The notes: generated from the sequence alone by a model not told the origin. 64,000 nucleotides of DNA from Blautia hansenii (GCF_013304445.1 NZ_JAAITA010000002.1:62001-126000), one strand, 5' to 3'. Shown: positions 1-9,406, counted from the first letter of the stretch. Numbers and translations: made by a program.

Positions 1-2942
1 ACGCCACCAAAACCGATGTCGTATGCCCAACCGTCACCACCGAAGATCCACTGGGATTTCTTAGCTAAGAAGTCTTTGTTCTTAACGATGTCTTTGCATA
101 CGTCACAATCAACACCTTCTAATGCTGCAACTAATTTATCTGTAGCTGCACCGTTTGTAATTCCGCTTCCGAATGTATCTAACCATTCCTGACAAGCAGC
201 TTTTACTTCTTCAGAAGATCCTTCGTAAGCCATTACAGACTCAACTTTTTCTTTTAATCCGCCACGGATAGCTTTCTGAGCTAATAACATACCGTATCCG
301 AATTCAGCGTTATCTTCGAACAGAGAGTTAGACCATGCAGGACCCTGTCCTTTTGCGTTTACAGTGTATGGTGTAGATGGTGAGGAGTTACCCCAGATAG
401 AGGAACAGCCTGTTGCGTTAGCAATGTACATTCTATCACCAAATAACTGTGTGATTAATTTAGCGTAAGGTGTTTCTCCACAACCTGCACAAGCTCCTGA
501 GAACTCAAGTAACGGCTGTTTGAACTGAGAACCTTTTACTGTATTTTCTTTGAATTTAGCGATAACATCTTCTTTAACCGGTAATGTTACACCGTAATCG
601 AAGAATTTCTGCTCGCCTGCATTTGCTTCCATGTTTGCCATAACAAGCGCTTTTGCACCCTTCTTACCTGGGCAGACATTAGCACAAGAACCACATCCTG
701 TACAGTCGTAAGCAGATACAGTCATAACGAATTTGTAATCAGCCATACCTGTCATAGGCAATGTTCTCATTCCTTCCGGAGCTGCTGCTACTTCTTCGTC
801 AGTCATAGCAACCGGACGGATAACAGCATGAGGACATACATATGCACAACGGTTACACTGGATACAGTTTTCCGGCTGCCATACAGGGATATCCACTGCA
901 ATACCACGTTTTTCAAATGCAGAAGAACCAGATGGGGTAGTACCGTCAACGTAATCTTTGAATGCAGATACAGGTAATGTATTACCTTCCTGAGCATTTA
1001 CTTTTGCCTGGATGTTGTTTACGAAATCAACAACGTCGCCGCGTCCGCCTTCTGCATGTGCCATAAACAGACCTTCATCAGCGCAGTCTTTCCAGCTTTC
1101 CGGAACCTGAACTTCAACAACCTGTTTTGCACCTGCATCGATAGCGTCATAGTTCATCTGAACGATAGCGTCACCTTTTCTTCCGTAAGTTGCTTTTGCA
1201 GCAGCTTTCATTAATTCGATAGCATGATCTTCCGGAATGATGTTAGCCAGTTTGAAGAATGCAGACTGAAGAACTGTGTTGATACGTCCGCCAAGTCCGA
1301 TTTCTTTACCAATCTTAATACCGTCAATTACATAGAATTTGATATTGTGGTTGGCAATAAATGCTTTTACCTGTCCCGGCAAGTGTTTTTCAAGGCCTTC
1401 CATATCCCATGGGCAGTTTAATAAGAATGTACCGCCGTCCACTAATTCCTGAACCATATTGTATTTGTTCACATAAGACGGGTTGTGACATGCAACAAAG
1501 TTTGCCTGTCTAATCAGATATGTGGATTTGATTGGGCTCTTACCAAAACGAAGGTGAGACATTGTAACACCACCGGATTTTTTAGAGTCATAATCAAAGT
1601 ATGCCTGTGCATACATATCTGTGTTGTCACCGATAATCTTGATGGAGTTTTTGTTCGCACCAACAGTACCGTCAGCTCCTAATCCCCAGAATTTGCAGTT
1701 GATAGTTCCTTCCGGTGTAGTAACAAGAGGAGCGCCAACTTCCAGAGATAAGTTTGTAACATCATCCACAATACCGATTGTGAATTTTTCTTTTGTTGTG
1801 TTTTCGTATACAGCAACGATCTGAGCCGGTGTTGTATCTTTGGAACCTAATCCGTAACGTCCGCTGAAGATTGGTGTATCGTTGAATTTTGTGCCTTTTA
1901 ATGCAGCAACAACGTCTAAGTATAATGGTTCACCAAGAGCACCTGGTTCTTTTGTTCTGTCTAATACAGAAATCTGTTTTACAGAATCCGGAATAGCGTT
2001 TACTAATGCTTCCGCGCAGAATGGTCTGTAAAGACGAACTGTAACAAGACCAACTTTTTTGCCTGCTGCCATTAAGTAATCGATGGTTTCTTCAATTGTT
2101 TCACAAGCAGAACCCATAGCGATGATTACGTGTTCAGCATCTTCAGCACCGTAGTAGTTGAATAATTTATAGTTTGTACCGATTTTTTCGTTTACTTTGT
2201 CCATGTATTCCTGTACTAATGCAGGTAATGCATCATAGTATGGGTTACATGCTTCTCTTGCCTGGAAGAAGATATCCGGGTTCTGAGCAGAACCTCTCTG
2301 GCATGGGTGATTTGGATTTAAAGCGTGTTTACGGAATGCGTCAACAGCGTCCATATCTACCATGTCTTTTAAATCTTCGTAATCCCATGTTTCAATCTTC
2401 TGGATTTCATGAGATGTACGGAATCCGTCGAAGAAGTTAATGAATGGAACTTTCCCTTTGATTGCGGAGCAATGAGCAACCGGTGTTAAGTCCATAACTT
2501 CCTGTACAGAAGATTCACATAACATAGCGCAGCCTGTCTGACGGCATGCATAAACATCAGAGTGGTCTCCGAAGATAGACAGTGCATGGCTTGCTAAAGC
2601 ACGAGCAGATACGTTGATAACGCCCGGTAACTGCTCACCAGCGATTTTGTAAAGGTTTGGAATCATCAACAGAAGACCCTGAGATGCTGTATATGTAGTA
2701 GTCAGGGCACCTGCTGCCAAAGAGCCGTGAACTGCACCAGCAGCACCAGCTTCAGACTGCATTTCTGTAACCTGTACTTCCTGTCCGAAAATGTTCTTTC
2801 TTCCCTGTGTTGCCCACTCATCTGTAGCTTCTGCCATTACGGATGAAGGGGTAATCGGATAGATAGCCGCAACATCTGAATAAGCATATGAAGCATGAGC
2901 TGCTGCATGGTTACCATCCATGGTTTTCATCTTTCTAGCCAT
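1..2942 (-). CDS. nifJ: Pyruvate:ferredoxin (flavodoxin) oxidoreductase, 3' end outside window
   Basis: This cytoplasmic enzyme oxidises pyruvate with CoA to acetyl-CoA and CO2 and reduces ferredoxin. About 980 residues are visible and the C-terminus (about 200 residues for this family) lies off the left edge. The N-terminal pyruvate-binding region reads AIYPITPSSVMAE. Two 4Fe-4S motifs follow in the middle (CIQCNRCAYVCP and CTGCGSCANVCPGK). The TPP domain begins with SGACAGCGETPYAKL and has ATGCSSIWG. The start ATG at 2942 (MARKMKTMDGN) is preceded by AAGGAGG. An Rrf2 regulator lies directly upstream on the same strand and is a plausible controller. The identification is very secure; only the end is missing. 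Confidence 0.97.
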   Translation of the reverse strand, partial: MARKMKTMDGNHAAAHASYAYSDVAAIYPITPSSVMAEATDEWATQGRKNIFGQEVQVTEMQSEAGAAGAVHGSLAAGALTTTYTASQGLLLMIPNLYKIAGEQLPGVINVSARALASHALSIFGDHSDVYACRQTGCAMLCESSVQEVMDLTPVAHCSAIKGKVPFINFFDGFRTSHEIQKIETWDYEDLKDMVDMDAVDAFRKHALNPNHPCQRGSAQNPDIFFQAREACNPYYDALPALVQEYMDKVNEKIGTNYKLFNYYGAEDAEHVIIAMGSACETIEETIDYLMAAGKKVGLVTVRLYRPFCAEALVNAIPDSVKQISVLDRTKEPGALGEPLYLDVVAALKGTKFNDTPIFSGRYGLGSKDTTPAQIVAVYENTTKEKFTIGIVDDVTNLSLEVGAPLVTTPEGTINCKFWGLGADGTVGANKNSIKIIGDNTDMYAQAYFDYDSKKSGGVTMSHLRFGKSPIKSTYLIRQANFVACHNPSYVNKYNMVQELVDGGTFLLNCPWDMEGLEKHLPGQVKAFIANHNIKFYVIDGIKIGKEIGLGGRINTVLQSAFFKLANIIPEDHAIELMKAAAKATYGRKGDAIVQMNYDAIDAGAKQVVEVQVPESWKDCADEGLFMAHAEGGRGDVVDFVNNIQAKVNAQEGNTLPVSAFKDYVDGTTPSGSSAFEKRGIAVDIPVWQPENCIQCNRCAYVCPHAVIRPVAMTDEEVAAAPEGMRTLPMTGMADYKFVMTVSAYDCTGCGSCANVCPGKKGAKALVMANMEANAGEQKFFDYGVTLPVKEDVIAKFKENTVKGSQFKQPLLEFSGACAGCGETPYAKLITQLFGDRMYIANATGCSSIWGNSSPSTPYTVNAKGQGPAWSNSLFEDNAEFGYGMLLAQKAIRGGLKEKVESVMAYEGSSEEVKAACQEWLDTFGSGITNGAATDKLVAALEGVDCDVCKDIVKNKDFLAKKSQWIFGGDGWAYDIGFGG

Positions 2943-2989
2943 TTGATTTTTTTCCTCCTTGAAAATTGTTGTTTTTTTAACAATATTCC

Positions 2990-3043
2990 ACTTCGCTCAC
3001 GAAGTCTATAAGAAATTATAGCACGATTTCAAGTGCATGTCCA
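2990..3043 (-). promoter_or_regulatory. Promoter of the PFOR gene with an inverted repeat near the start of transcription
   Basis: On the minus strand TGGACA (3043-3038) is separated by 17 bases from TATAAT (3020-3015). Just downstream lies the perfect inverted repeat ACTTCG-CTCA-CGAAGT (2990-3005), placed where an operator or a 5' UTR hairpin would act. A second short repeat, ATTGTT/AACAAT, sits just before the ribosome binding site. Binding of the neighbouring Rrf2 protein is an inference. Confidence 0.7.
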
Positions 3044-3105
3044 TTTGTAAAACATAAGAAAATCAAATGTTTTCCCAAAAAAACATGCCCTCTCCTGCTT
3101 TTGGC

Positions 3106-3525
3106 TTATTTTTCTTCTGAAACTTCCCCTGCCATAATTTCCGCAATAGATTTTGCAGACAATTCCCGCAGCAAAACACCCTGTATTCTTTCCAATTCCC
3201 TGTGCACCCTGCAGCCACAGTCCTCCTGATTGTGTACACAGGGCTTCTTGGGATTCATACATTCTATCATATAAAAGTCCGGCTCTACCGCCAGATAAAT
3301 ATCCAGAAGCGTCAGCTCCTCTATGGACCGCTTCAGCGCATAGCCGCCGTTGCTTCCCCGAAAAGACTTTACAATTTCCTTTTTTTCCAGTTTTTTCAGT
3401 ATTTTATATACGAACGCCGGTGTAAGCCCCTCCTGGTCACATACCTGGTTGACACACATCTTTTCACCATTTGCCAGGGCACGGACAATCCTTACGCCAT
3501 AGTCACATTCTCTCGTAATCAGCAT
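3106..3525 (-). CDS. Rrf2-family transcriptional regulator with putative Fe-S ligands
   Basis: A 139-residue protein of normal Rrf2 length. The N-terminal winged helix-turn-helix opens with MLITRECDYGVRIVRALA and carries FRGSNGGYALKR in the wing. The segment CMNPKKPCVHNQEDCGC gives four cysteines in the region where IscR and NsrR coordinate an Fe-S cluster, so redox or Fe-S sensing is likely. It lies immediately upstream of the PFOR gene on the same strand but PFOR has its own promoter. Control of PFOR is inferred from position only. The start at 3525 has GGGG ahead of it. Confidence 0.9.
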   Translation of the reverse strand: MLITRECDYGVRIVRALANGEKMCVNQVCDQEGLTPAFVYKILKKLEKKEIVKSFRGSNGGYALKRSIEELTLLDIYLAVEPDFYMIECMNPKKPCVHNQEDCGCRVHRELERIQGVLLRELSAKSIAEIMAGEVSEEK

Positions 3526-3569
3526 GATATTTCCCCTTCTTTTGTTGTTAACTTCCTAATATAAATGTA

Positions 3570-3598
3570 ATTATAACTATCTGTACTGTATTTATCAA
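3570..3598 (-). promoter_or_regulatory. Promoter of the Rrf2 gene
   Basis: TTGATA (3598-3593), a 17-base spacer and TATAAT (3575-3570) on the minus strand, 45 bases upstream of the Rrf2 start codon. Confidence 0.7.
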
Positions 3599-3699
3599 GT
3601 ATTTTTCGCAAGAAACACTTGCAAAATCCAGGTTTTACGGTAAAATAAAAGAGATTACGCATTAAAATTGTTTTTGATTAAGTGAGGTATGAATAAAAC

Positions 3700-5331
3700 A
3701 TGATTGCAGCAAATAATGTCACATTACGAATCGGTAAGAAAGCACTGTTTGAAGATGTCAATATTAAATTTACAGAAGGAAACTGCTATGGTCTTATTGG
3801 TGCCAACGGAGCCGGAAAATCCACATTCTTAAAAATCCTTTCCGGACAGCTGGAAACCACGAACGGGAATATTACCATTACACCGGGACAGCGTCTCTCC
3901 TTCCTGCAGCAGGACCACTTCAAATACGACGCTTTCACTGTCCTTGACACAGTTATTATGGGAAATCAGCGTCTGTATGACATCATGAAGGAAAAAGAAG
4001 CCATTTACGCAAAAGAAGATTTCACAGACGAAGACGGCATCCGGGCCAGTGAACTGGAAGGCGAATTTGCAGAAATGAACGGCTGGGAAGCAGAATCTGA
4101 CGCCGCTATGCTCTTAAACGGACTGGGCATTGACACTGATTTGCACTATGCCCTTATGGCTGACTTAAAAGGCAGTGAAAAGGTGAAAGTTCTTCTGGCC
4201 CAGGCCCTGTTTGGAAACCCTGACATTCTGCTTCTGGACGAGCCTACGAACCATTTGGACTTAGACGCTATCGAATGGCTGGAAGAATTTTTGATTAACT
4301 TTGAAAATACGGTCATCGTGGTATCTCATGACCGTTATTTCTTAAACAAAGTCTGTACCCATACTGCCGATATTGACTACGGCAAAATCCAGCTTTATGC
4401 CGGAAACTATGATTTCTGGTATGAATCCAGCCAGCTTCTCATCAAACAGATGAAAGAAGCCAACCGTAAGAAAGAGGAAAAAATTAAGGAACTGCAGGAA
4501 TTTATTTCCCGTTTCTCCGCCAATGCTTCCAAATCCAAGCAGGCAACTTCCAGAAAACGTGCGCTGGAAAAAATTCAGTTAGACGACATGCGTCCTTCCA
4601 GCCGTAAATATCCTTATATCGACTTCCGTCCAAACCGCGAAATCGGAAACGAAGTACTTATGGTAGAAGGTCTGTCCAAAACCATTGACGGTGTAAAAAT
4701 TCTGGATAACCTGACCTTCACTCTGGGACGTGAGGATAAAGTGGCTTTTGTAGGCGGCAATGAACGCGCCAAAACTGTTCTGTTCCAGATTTTAACGGGA
4801 GAAATGGAACCGGATGAAGGTACTTACAAATGGGGCGTTACCACCACACAGGCCTATTTCCCAAAAGACAGCACCAAAGAATTTGACAATGATTTAACCA
4901 TTGCAGACTGGCTCACCGGATATTCTGAAATCAAGGACGCCACTTATGTCCGTGGTTTCCTTGGCCGTATGCTCTTCCCCGGAGAAGACGGTGTGAAAAA
5001 AGTCCGGGTACTCTCCGGTGGGGAAAAGGTAAGATGTCTGTTGTCCAAAATGATGATTTCCGGGGCAAACATTCTGATTTTCGATGAACCTACCAACCAT
5101 CTGGATATGGAATCCATCACAGCCTTAAACAACGGTATGATGAAATTCCCAGGTGTGATTCTCTTTGCCTCTCACGACCACCAGATTGTACAGACCACTG
5201 CAAACCGTATTATGGAAATTCTTCCAAACGGCGTATTAATTGACAAAATTACCACTTACGACGAATATCTTGCAAGCGATGAAATGGCAAGAAAACGTCA
5301 GGTTTACACTATGACCGAGGAAGACAACTAA
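3700..5331 (+). CDS. ABC-F family ATPase (YbiT-like), second Walker A degenerate
   Basis: A 543-residue soluble protein with two ABC ATPase domains and no membrane segments, as in ABC-F translation factors. Domain 1 has Walker A GANGAGKST and Walker B LLLDEPTNHLD, but its signature reads LKGSEKVK in place of LSGGQ. A charged linker (KQMKEANRKKEEK) joins it to domain 2, which has LSGGEKVR and LIFDEPTNHLD, while the Walker A position reads GGNERAKT, lacking the last glycine of GxxxxGKT. The C-terminus lacks the long coiled coil of Uup. The length and pattern fit the YbiT branch. It probably binds the ribosome; no antibiotic resistance role can be claimed from sequence. It stands alone, followed by a terminator shared with the convergent AraC gene. 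Confidence 0.9.
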   Translation: MIAANNVTLRIGKKALFEDVNIKFTEGNCYGLIGANGAGKSTFLKILSGQLETTNGNITITPGQRLSFLQQDHFKYDAFTVLDTVIMGNQRLYDIMKEKEAIYAKEDFTDEDGIRASELEGEFAEMNGWEAESDAAMLLNGLGIDTDLHYALMADLKGSEKVKVLLAQALFGNPDILLLDEPTNHLDLDAIEWLEEFLINFENTVIVVSHDRYFLNKVCTHTADIDYGKIQLYAGNYDFWYESSQLLIKQMKEANRKKEEKIKELQEFISRFSANASKSKQATSRKRALEKIQLDDMRPSSRKYPYIDFRPNREIGNEVLMVEGLSKTIDGVKILDNLTFTLGREDKVAFVGGNERAKTVLFQILTGEMEPDEGTYKWGVTTTQAYFPKDSTKEFDNDLTIADWLTGYSEIKDATYVRGFLGRMLFPGEDGVKKVRVLSGGEKVRCLLSKMMISGANILIFDEPTNHLDMESITALNNGMMKFPGVILFASHDHQIVQTTANRIMEILPNGVLIDKITTYDEYLASDEMARKRQVYTMTEEDN

Positions 5332-5342
5332 ACTTCCCGAAG

Positions 5343-5382
5343 CTGCCGCATGAAGCAAAAGCAACTTAATGCGGCAGTTTTT
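5343..5382. terminator. Terminator after the ABC-F gene, overlapping the end of the AraC gene
   Basis: CTGCCGCAT (5343-5351) pairs with ATGCGGCAG (5369-5377) and is followed by TTTTTCTT on the plus strand. The right arm covers the last codon and stop of the convergent AraC gene. Confidence 0.8.
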
Positions 5383-6262
5383 CTTCTTTCATTCCTATCT
5401 GTATTTTCAAGTCTTTGTATTCTTTTGGCGAAATCCCAAACTCTTTTTTAAAAGCCCGGTAAAAACTGGAATAATCCTTAAAACCAAACATCAGATAGGC
5501 CCGGCTGATACTGATGTTTCCCAAAATAGCGTCCTGACAAGCAGCCAGACGTTTTTTCATAATATACTGGTGAATCGAAATTCCTGTATTTTCTTTAAAA
5601 ATATGGGCAATATGATATTTACTCACATAAAACTCTCCGGCCAGATACTCTAATGACAAATCCTGTTCCAGATGGTCGTCAATGTACTGCAGAATATTCC
5701 GGTAAAGGTTCTGGTCCTCCTTTATTTTCCCCGGGTTGTTTTTTTCATAGGCCATACGATTCAAATGGAGAAGCAAATCACAGATATTGATGAAAATCCG
5801 CGCTTCTTTTCCATAGCGCTCTGCATGAATCTCCTCCATCAGATGAAATATTTTAGACTGGATACCGGAAAATTCCACTGTGCTGTTGTGATACACATAC
5901 TGCTTCTTTTCCGCTGCACGCTGAACCAGATAATAATAATCCTCTGACATCTGCCGCAAACGCTGATAATATTCCACACTAATCCAGAATACAAAGCGGC
6001 TGTAAGGATGTTCCTGGTCGTGAATCACTGCTTTATGGGGAATTCCCGGCGGCAGAATAACCACATCTCCCGGCTCCAGTCTATACAGCTTATCGCGAAT
6101 CAGAATAGACACACTGCCTTCCAGGAAAAAATACATTTCATAATATTTATGTATATGGCTGTCCACATTGCCCAAATGACTGTCGCTGTAATAATAGATT
6201 TCATAATCTCTGGACAACATATATTGGCGTTTTAAAAATTCTGTCTTATAGTTTTTTTTCAT
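5366..6262 (-). CDS. AraC-family regulator with cupin sensor domain
   Basis: A 298-residue regulator. The N-terminal half is an AraC-type cupin (HKYYEMYFFLEGS, then LEPGDVVILPPGIPHKA). The C-terminal half has two helix-turn-helix motifs (LEYLAGEFYVSKYHIAHIFK and AYLMFGFKDYSSFYRAFKK, ending GISPKEYK). It is divergent from uxuA-uxuB, so a sugar-acid-responsive activator of that operon is likely (inference). I prefer the ATG at 6262 (MKKNYKTEF), which has GAGGAG about 11 bases upstream, over the GTG at 6274, where GAGGA directly abuts the codon. Confidence 0.9.
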   Translation of the reverse strand: MKKNYKTEFLKRQYMLSRDYEIYYYSDSHLGNVDSHIHKYYEMYFFLEGSVSILIRDKLYRLEPGDVVILPPGIPHKAVIHDQEHPYSRFVFWISVEYYQRLRQMSEDYYYLVQRAAEKKQYVYHNSTVEFSGIQSKIFHLMEEIHAERYGKEARIFINICDLLLHLNRMAYEKNNPGKIKEDQNLYRNILQYIDDHLEQDLSLEYLAGEFYVSKYHIAHIFKENTGISIHQYIMKKRLAACQDAILGNISISRAYLMFGFKDYSSFYRAFKKEFGISPKEYKDLKIQIGMKEEKLPH

Positions 6263-6414
6263 AATGAGGCACACTCCTCTCTTCTTTATGCACCTATTTT
6301 AATACAAAACCGCAACTTTTACAATATATACAACAATCTTATCAATAGGAATTTTTTTCGGATAATCTATAATAATAACTATAAAAAATACATGCGAAAG
6401 CGAGGAACTTGACT

Positions 6415-7485
6415 ATGGAAATGACAATGCGCTGGTACGGCACAGGACACGACACTGTAACTCTGGAGCAGATTAAGCAGAGCTGCTATGTAAAAGGAAT
6501 CATCACAACTCTTTATGACAAATTGCCTGGAGAAGTATGGACACTGGAAGAAATTCTGGCAATGAAAAAAGAAGTAGAAGATGCAGGGCTTCACCTTGCA
6601 GGTATCGAAAGTGTAAACGTAAGCGATGCTATCAAGACAGGTGCACCGGAAAGAGATAAAGACATTGCCGCTTACATTGAAACACTGGAAAATCTCGGAA
6701 AAGCAGATATTCATATGGTATGTTACAACTTCATGCCCGTATTTGACTGGACAAGAACAGAACTGGCCAGAATGAGAGAAGACGGAACTACTGTTCTTGC
6801 TTACAATCAGGACACGGTAGACAAAATGGATCCAGACAACATGTTCGATTCCATCAAAGACAATATGAACGGAACCGTAATGCCTGGCTGGGAACCGGAA
6901 CGTATGGAAAAAGTAAAAGAACTCTTTGAACTTTACAAAGACATTGACGAAGACAAATTATTTGACAACCTGAAATATTTCCTGGAAGCGATTATGCCGG
7001 TATGTGACAAATATGACATCAACATGGCTATTCACCCGGATGACCCATCCTGGAGCGTATTCGGACTGCCTCGTATTATCTCTTCTCAGGCAAAACTGAA
7101 ACGTATGATGGACATGGTTCCAAACAAACACAACGGTGTTACTTTCTGCATGGGCTCTTACGGAACAAACCTGAACAACGATTTAATCGACACTATCCAC
7201 ATGTTAAAAGGCAGAATCCACTTTGCACATGTAAGAAACCTTCGTTTCAACGATGGTATGCGTGACTTTGAAGAAAGCGCTCACTTAAGCGCGGACGGAA
7301 CCTTTGATATGTACAAAGTTATGAAAGCCCTTCATGACACAGGTTTTGACGGACCAATCCGCCCAGACCACGGACGTATGATTTGGGGCGAAAAAGCAAT
7401 GCCCGGATACGGCTTATATGACCGCGCTCTTGGTGCCGCTTACCTGTGCGGCTTATGGGAAGCAGCCTGCAAAGAATCCAAATAA
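6415..7485 (+). CDS. uxuA: Mannonate dehydratase
   Basis: Dehydrates D-mannonate to 2-keto-3-deoxygluconate in glucuronate catabolism. At 356 residues it is full length for UxuA. It opens MEMTMRWYGTGHD, closely like the family start, and contains HPDDPSW, FCMGSYG and the metal-site segment HFAHVRN, with RPDHGRM near the C-terminus. A TTG at 6409 would add two residues, but GAGGAA at 6401-6406 sits eight bases from the ATG at 6415. It is followed 15 bases later by uxuB and probably cotranscribed; the divergent AraC protein is the likely regulator. Confidence 0.96.
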   Translation: MEMTMRWYGTGHDTVTLEQIKQSCYVKGIITTLYDKLPGEVWTLEEILAMKKEVEDAGLHLAGIESVNVSDAIKTGAPERDKDIAAYIETLENLGKADIHMVCYNFMPVFDWTRTELARMREDGTTVLAYNQDTVDKMDPDNMFDSIKDNMNGTVMPGWEPERMEKVKELFELYKDIDEDKLFDNLKYFLEAIMPVCDKYDINMAIHPDDPSWSVFGLPRIISSQAKLKRMMDMVPNKHNGVTFCMGSYGTNLNNDLIDTIHMLKGRIHFAHVRNLRFNDGMRDFEESAHLSADGTFDMYKVMKALHDTGFDGPIRPDHGRMIWGEKAMPGYGLYDRALGAAYLCGLWEAACKESK

Positions 7486-7500
7486 GAAAGGGAAAAAATC

Positions 7501-9111
7501 ATGAAATTAACTTTAGAAGGTCTGAAAAATACACAGGAATGGGAAGCAGCAGGGATTGCTCTCCCTTCCTATGATGTAGAAAAAGTTGTAGCGAACACAA
7601 AGAACGCGCCTACATGGGTACACTTTGGTGCAGGAAACATCTTCCGTATTTTCATCGGCGGACTGGCTGACACACTTCTTGCAAAGGGAGAAGCCGACAA
7701 AGGTATTACCTGCGTGGAAACTTTTGACTTTGACGTAGTAGATAAAATCTACAAACCATACGACAATCTGGTACTGGCCGTTACTTTAAAAGCAGACGGC
7801 TCTACAGATAAAAAAGTGCTTGGTTCTCTTACAGAAGCTATCAAAGCACAGTCTAATGTTCCGGAAGAATGGAATCGTTTGAAAGAAATTTTTGTAAATC
7901 CGGTGCTGCAGATGATATCCTTTACTATCACAGAAAAAGGATATGCTTTAAAGGGCGCTGACGGAAACTTCTTCCCATTCATTCAGGCAGATATTGACAA
8001 CGGTCCTGAAAAAGCAGGTTCTGCTATGGCTGTTGTATGTGCGCTGTTAAATGAGCGTTACAAAGCAAACAAAGCGCCTCTGGCTGTTGTTTCCATGGAT
8101 AACTGCTCTCACAACGGTGAAAAACTGCAGAATTCCATCTTAACCATGGCAAAAGAATGGGCTGCAAAAGGCTTTGTAGAAGAAGGCTTTTTAGCATACC
8201 TGTCTGACGAAAAACAGGTTTCCTTCCCATGGTCCATGATTGATAAAATCACACCAAGACCGGCAGATTCTGTATGTGCAGACCTGGAAAAAGCAGGCGT
8301 AGAAGAAATCGCCCCTGTCATTACTTCCAAGAGAACTTACATTGCACCTTTCGTAAATGCAGAAGGACCACAGTACCTGGTAATTGAAGACAAATTCCCC
8401 AATGGAAGACCAGCTCTGGAAAAAGCAGGCGTCTACCTTACAGACCGCGATACGGTAAACAAAGTAGAGCGTATGAAAGTTACTACCTGCCTGAATCCAC
8501 TGCACACGGCTCTGGCTGTATACGGCTGTGTATTAGGCTACACTCTCATTGCAGATGAAATGAAAGACGAACAGTTAAACAAGCTGGTTCACGAAATCGG
8601 TCCTGTAGAAGGCATGCCGGTTGTAACAGACCCTGGTATCCTCTCTCCTGCTGATTTTGTAAACGAAGTCATCAATGTTCGTATTCCGAACCCGTTTATG
8701 CCTGACACACCACAGCGTATTGCAACCGATACTTCACAGAAAGTTGGTATCCGCTACGGTGAAACTATCAAGTCCTATGTGGCTCAGTACGGAGATGCAA
8801 AGAAATTAACTGCAATTCCTCTGGCTATCGCAGGCTGGTGCAGATATCTTCTGGGTGTAGATGATGAAGGAAATACTTTTGAACGTTCCGCTGACCCCAT
8901 GCTGGAAGAACTGACAAAAGCTCTGGACGGAATTGAAGTTGGAAATCCTGCTTCCTACAACGGACAGTTAAAATCCATTCTTTCCAATGAAAACATCTTC
9001 GGTATTGACTTATACAAAGCTGGAATCGGTGAAAGAATTGAAGAAATGTTCTTAGAAGAAATCGCCGGAAAAGGCGCAGTAAGAGCTACTTTGAAAAAAT
9101 ATATGGCTTAG
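7501..9111 (+). CDS. uxuB: Fructuronate reductase (mannitol dehydrogenase family)
   Basis: Reduces D-fructuronate to D-mannonate with NADH, feeding UxuA. The 536 residues comprise an N-terminal Rossmann domain (WVHFGAGNIFRIF) and the mannitol-dehydrogenase C-terminal domain (VTTCLNPLHTALAVYG; KVGIRYGETIKSY). Family members usually have KxxxxNxxH in the active site, and here KVTTCLNPLH matches. The start ATG has GAAAGGG upstream. Second gene of the uxuA-uxuB operon. Other polyol or tagaturonate reductases share the fold, but the uxuA partner supports fructuronate. Confidence 0.93.
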   Translation: MKLTLEGLKNTQEWEAAGIALPSYDVEKVVANTKNAPTWVHFGAGNIFRIFIGGLADTLLAKGEADKGITCVETFDFDVVDKIYKPYDNLVLAVTLKADGSTDKKVLGSLTEAIKAQSNVPEEWNRLKEIFVNPVLQMISFTITEKGYALKGADGNFFPFIQADIDNGPEKAGSAMAVVCALLNERYKANKAPLAVVSMDNCSHNGEKLQNSILTMAKEWAAKGFVEEGFLAYLSDEKQVSFPWSMIDKITPRPADSVCADLEKAGVEEIAPVITSKRTYIAPFVNAEGPQYLVIEDKFPNGRPALEKAGVYLTDRDTVNKVERMKVTTCLNPLHTALAVYGCVLGYTLIADEMKDEQLNKLVHEIGPVEGMPVVTDPGILSPADFVNEVINVRIPNPFMPDTPQRIATDTSQKVGIRYGETIKSYVAQYGDAKKLTAIPLAIAGWCRYLLGVDDEGNTFERSADPMLEELTKALDGIEVGNPASYNGQLKSILSNENIFGIDLYKAGIGERIEEMFLEEIAGKGAVRATLKKYMA

Positions 9112-9114
9112 AGT

Positions 9115-9150
9115 AAAAAGGTGCTGTTTCCCGGGAGACAGCACCTTTTT
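9115..9150. terminator. Bidirectional intrinsic terminator between uxuB and the Rpn gene
   Basis: AAAAAGGTGCTGT (9115-9127) pairs with ACAGCACCTTTTT (9138-9150), giving a T-tract on both strands between the convergent genes. Confidence 0.9.
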
Positions 9151-9190
9151 ACAATTCAGGCACCTGAATATTGCAGTCAAACACTCCACC

Positions 9191-9406
9191 TTACAGACCG
9201 AATTCCTGGAACAGTTTTCTCTGGTACCCCTTGTCCGCTGCAGCTTTCAGAATATCATCTGTCCTTCCCAGTTTGGATAAACGCATATTCAAATCATTTA
9301 CTCTGTTTTCGCCCTGCTGTATTCCCTGTTGTATTCCCTGTTGCATTCCCAGCCGTCTTCTCTCCTCCAGTTCATCGTGCATCAATTCTTCTAATGCCTC
9401 ACACAT
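9191..9406 (-). CDS. Nested in-frame ORF: C-terminal short form of the Rpn protein (RpnS-like)
   Basis: Inside the Rpn gene an ATG at 9406 is preceded by AGGAGGT (9420-9414) with an ideal seven-base spacer (AAAAGAT). It is in frame and would give 71 residues, MCEALEELMHDELEERRRLG onward, comprising the helical tail with the QQGI repeats and no nuclease core. In E. coli, short RpnS proteins translated from within rpn genes bind and inhibit the full-length RpnL nuclease. The site here is at the equivalent place and matches the consensus better than the gene's own site. Translation of the short form is an inference. Confidence 0.6.
   Translation of the reverse strand: MCEALEELMHDELEERRRLGMQQGIQQGIQQGENRVNDLNMRLSKLGRTDDILKAAADKGYQRKLFQEFGL

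Noticed and set aside
6409-6414. TTG start for uxuA
   Set aside because: Spacing from GAGGAA favours ATG 6415, and the family starts there.
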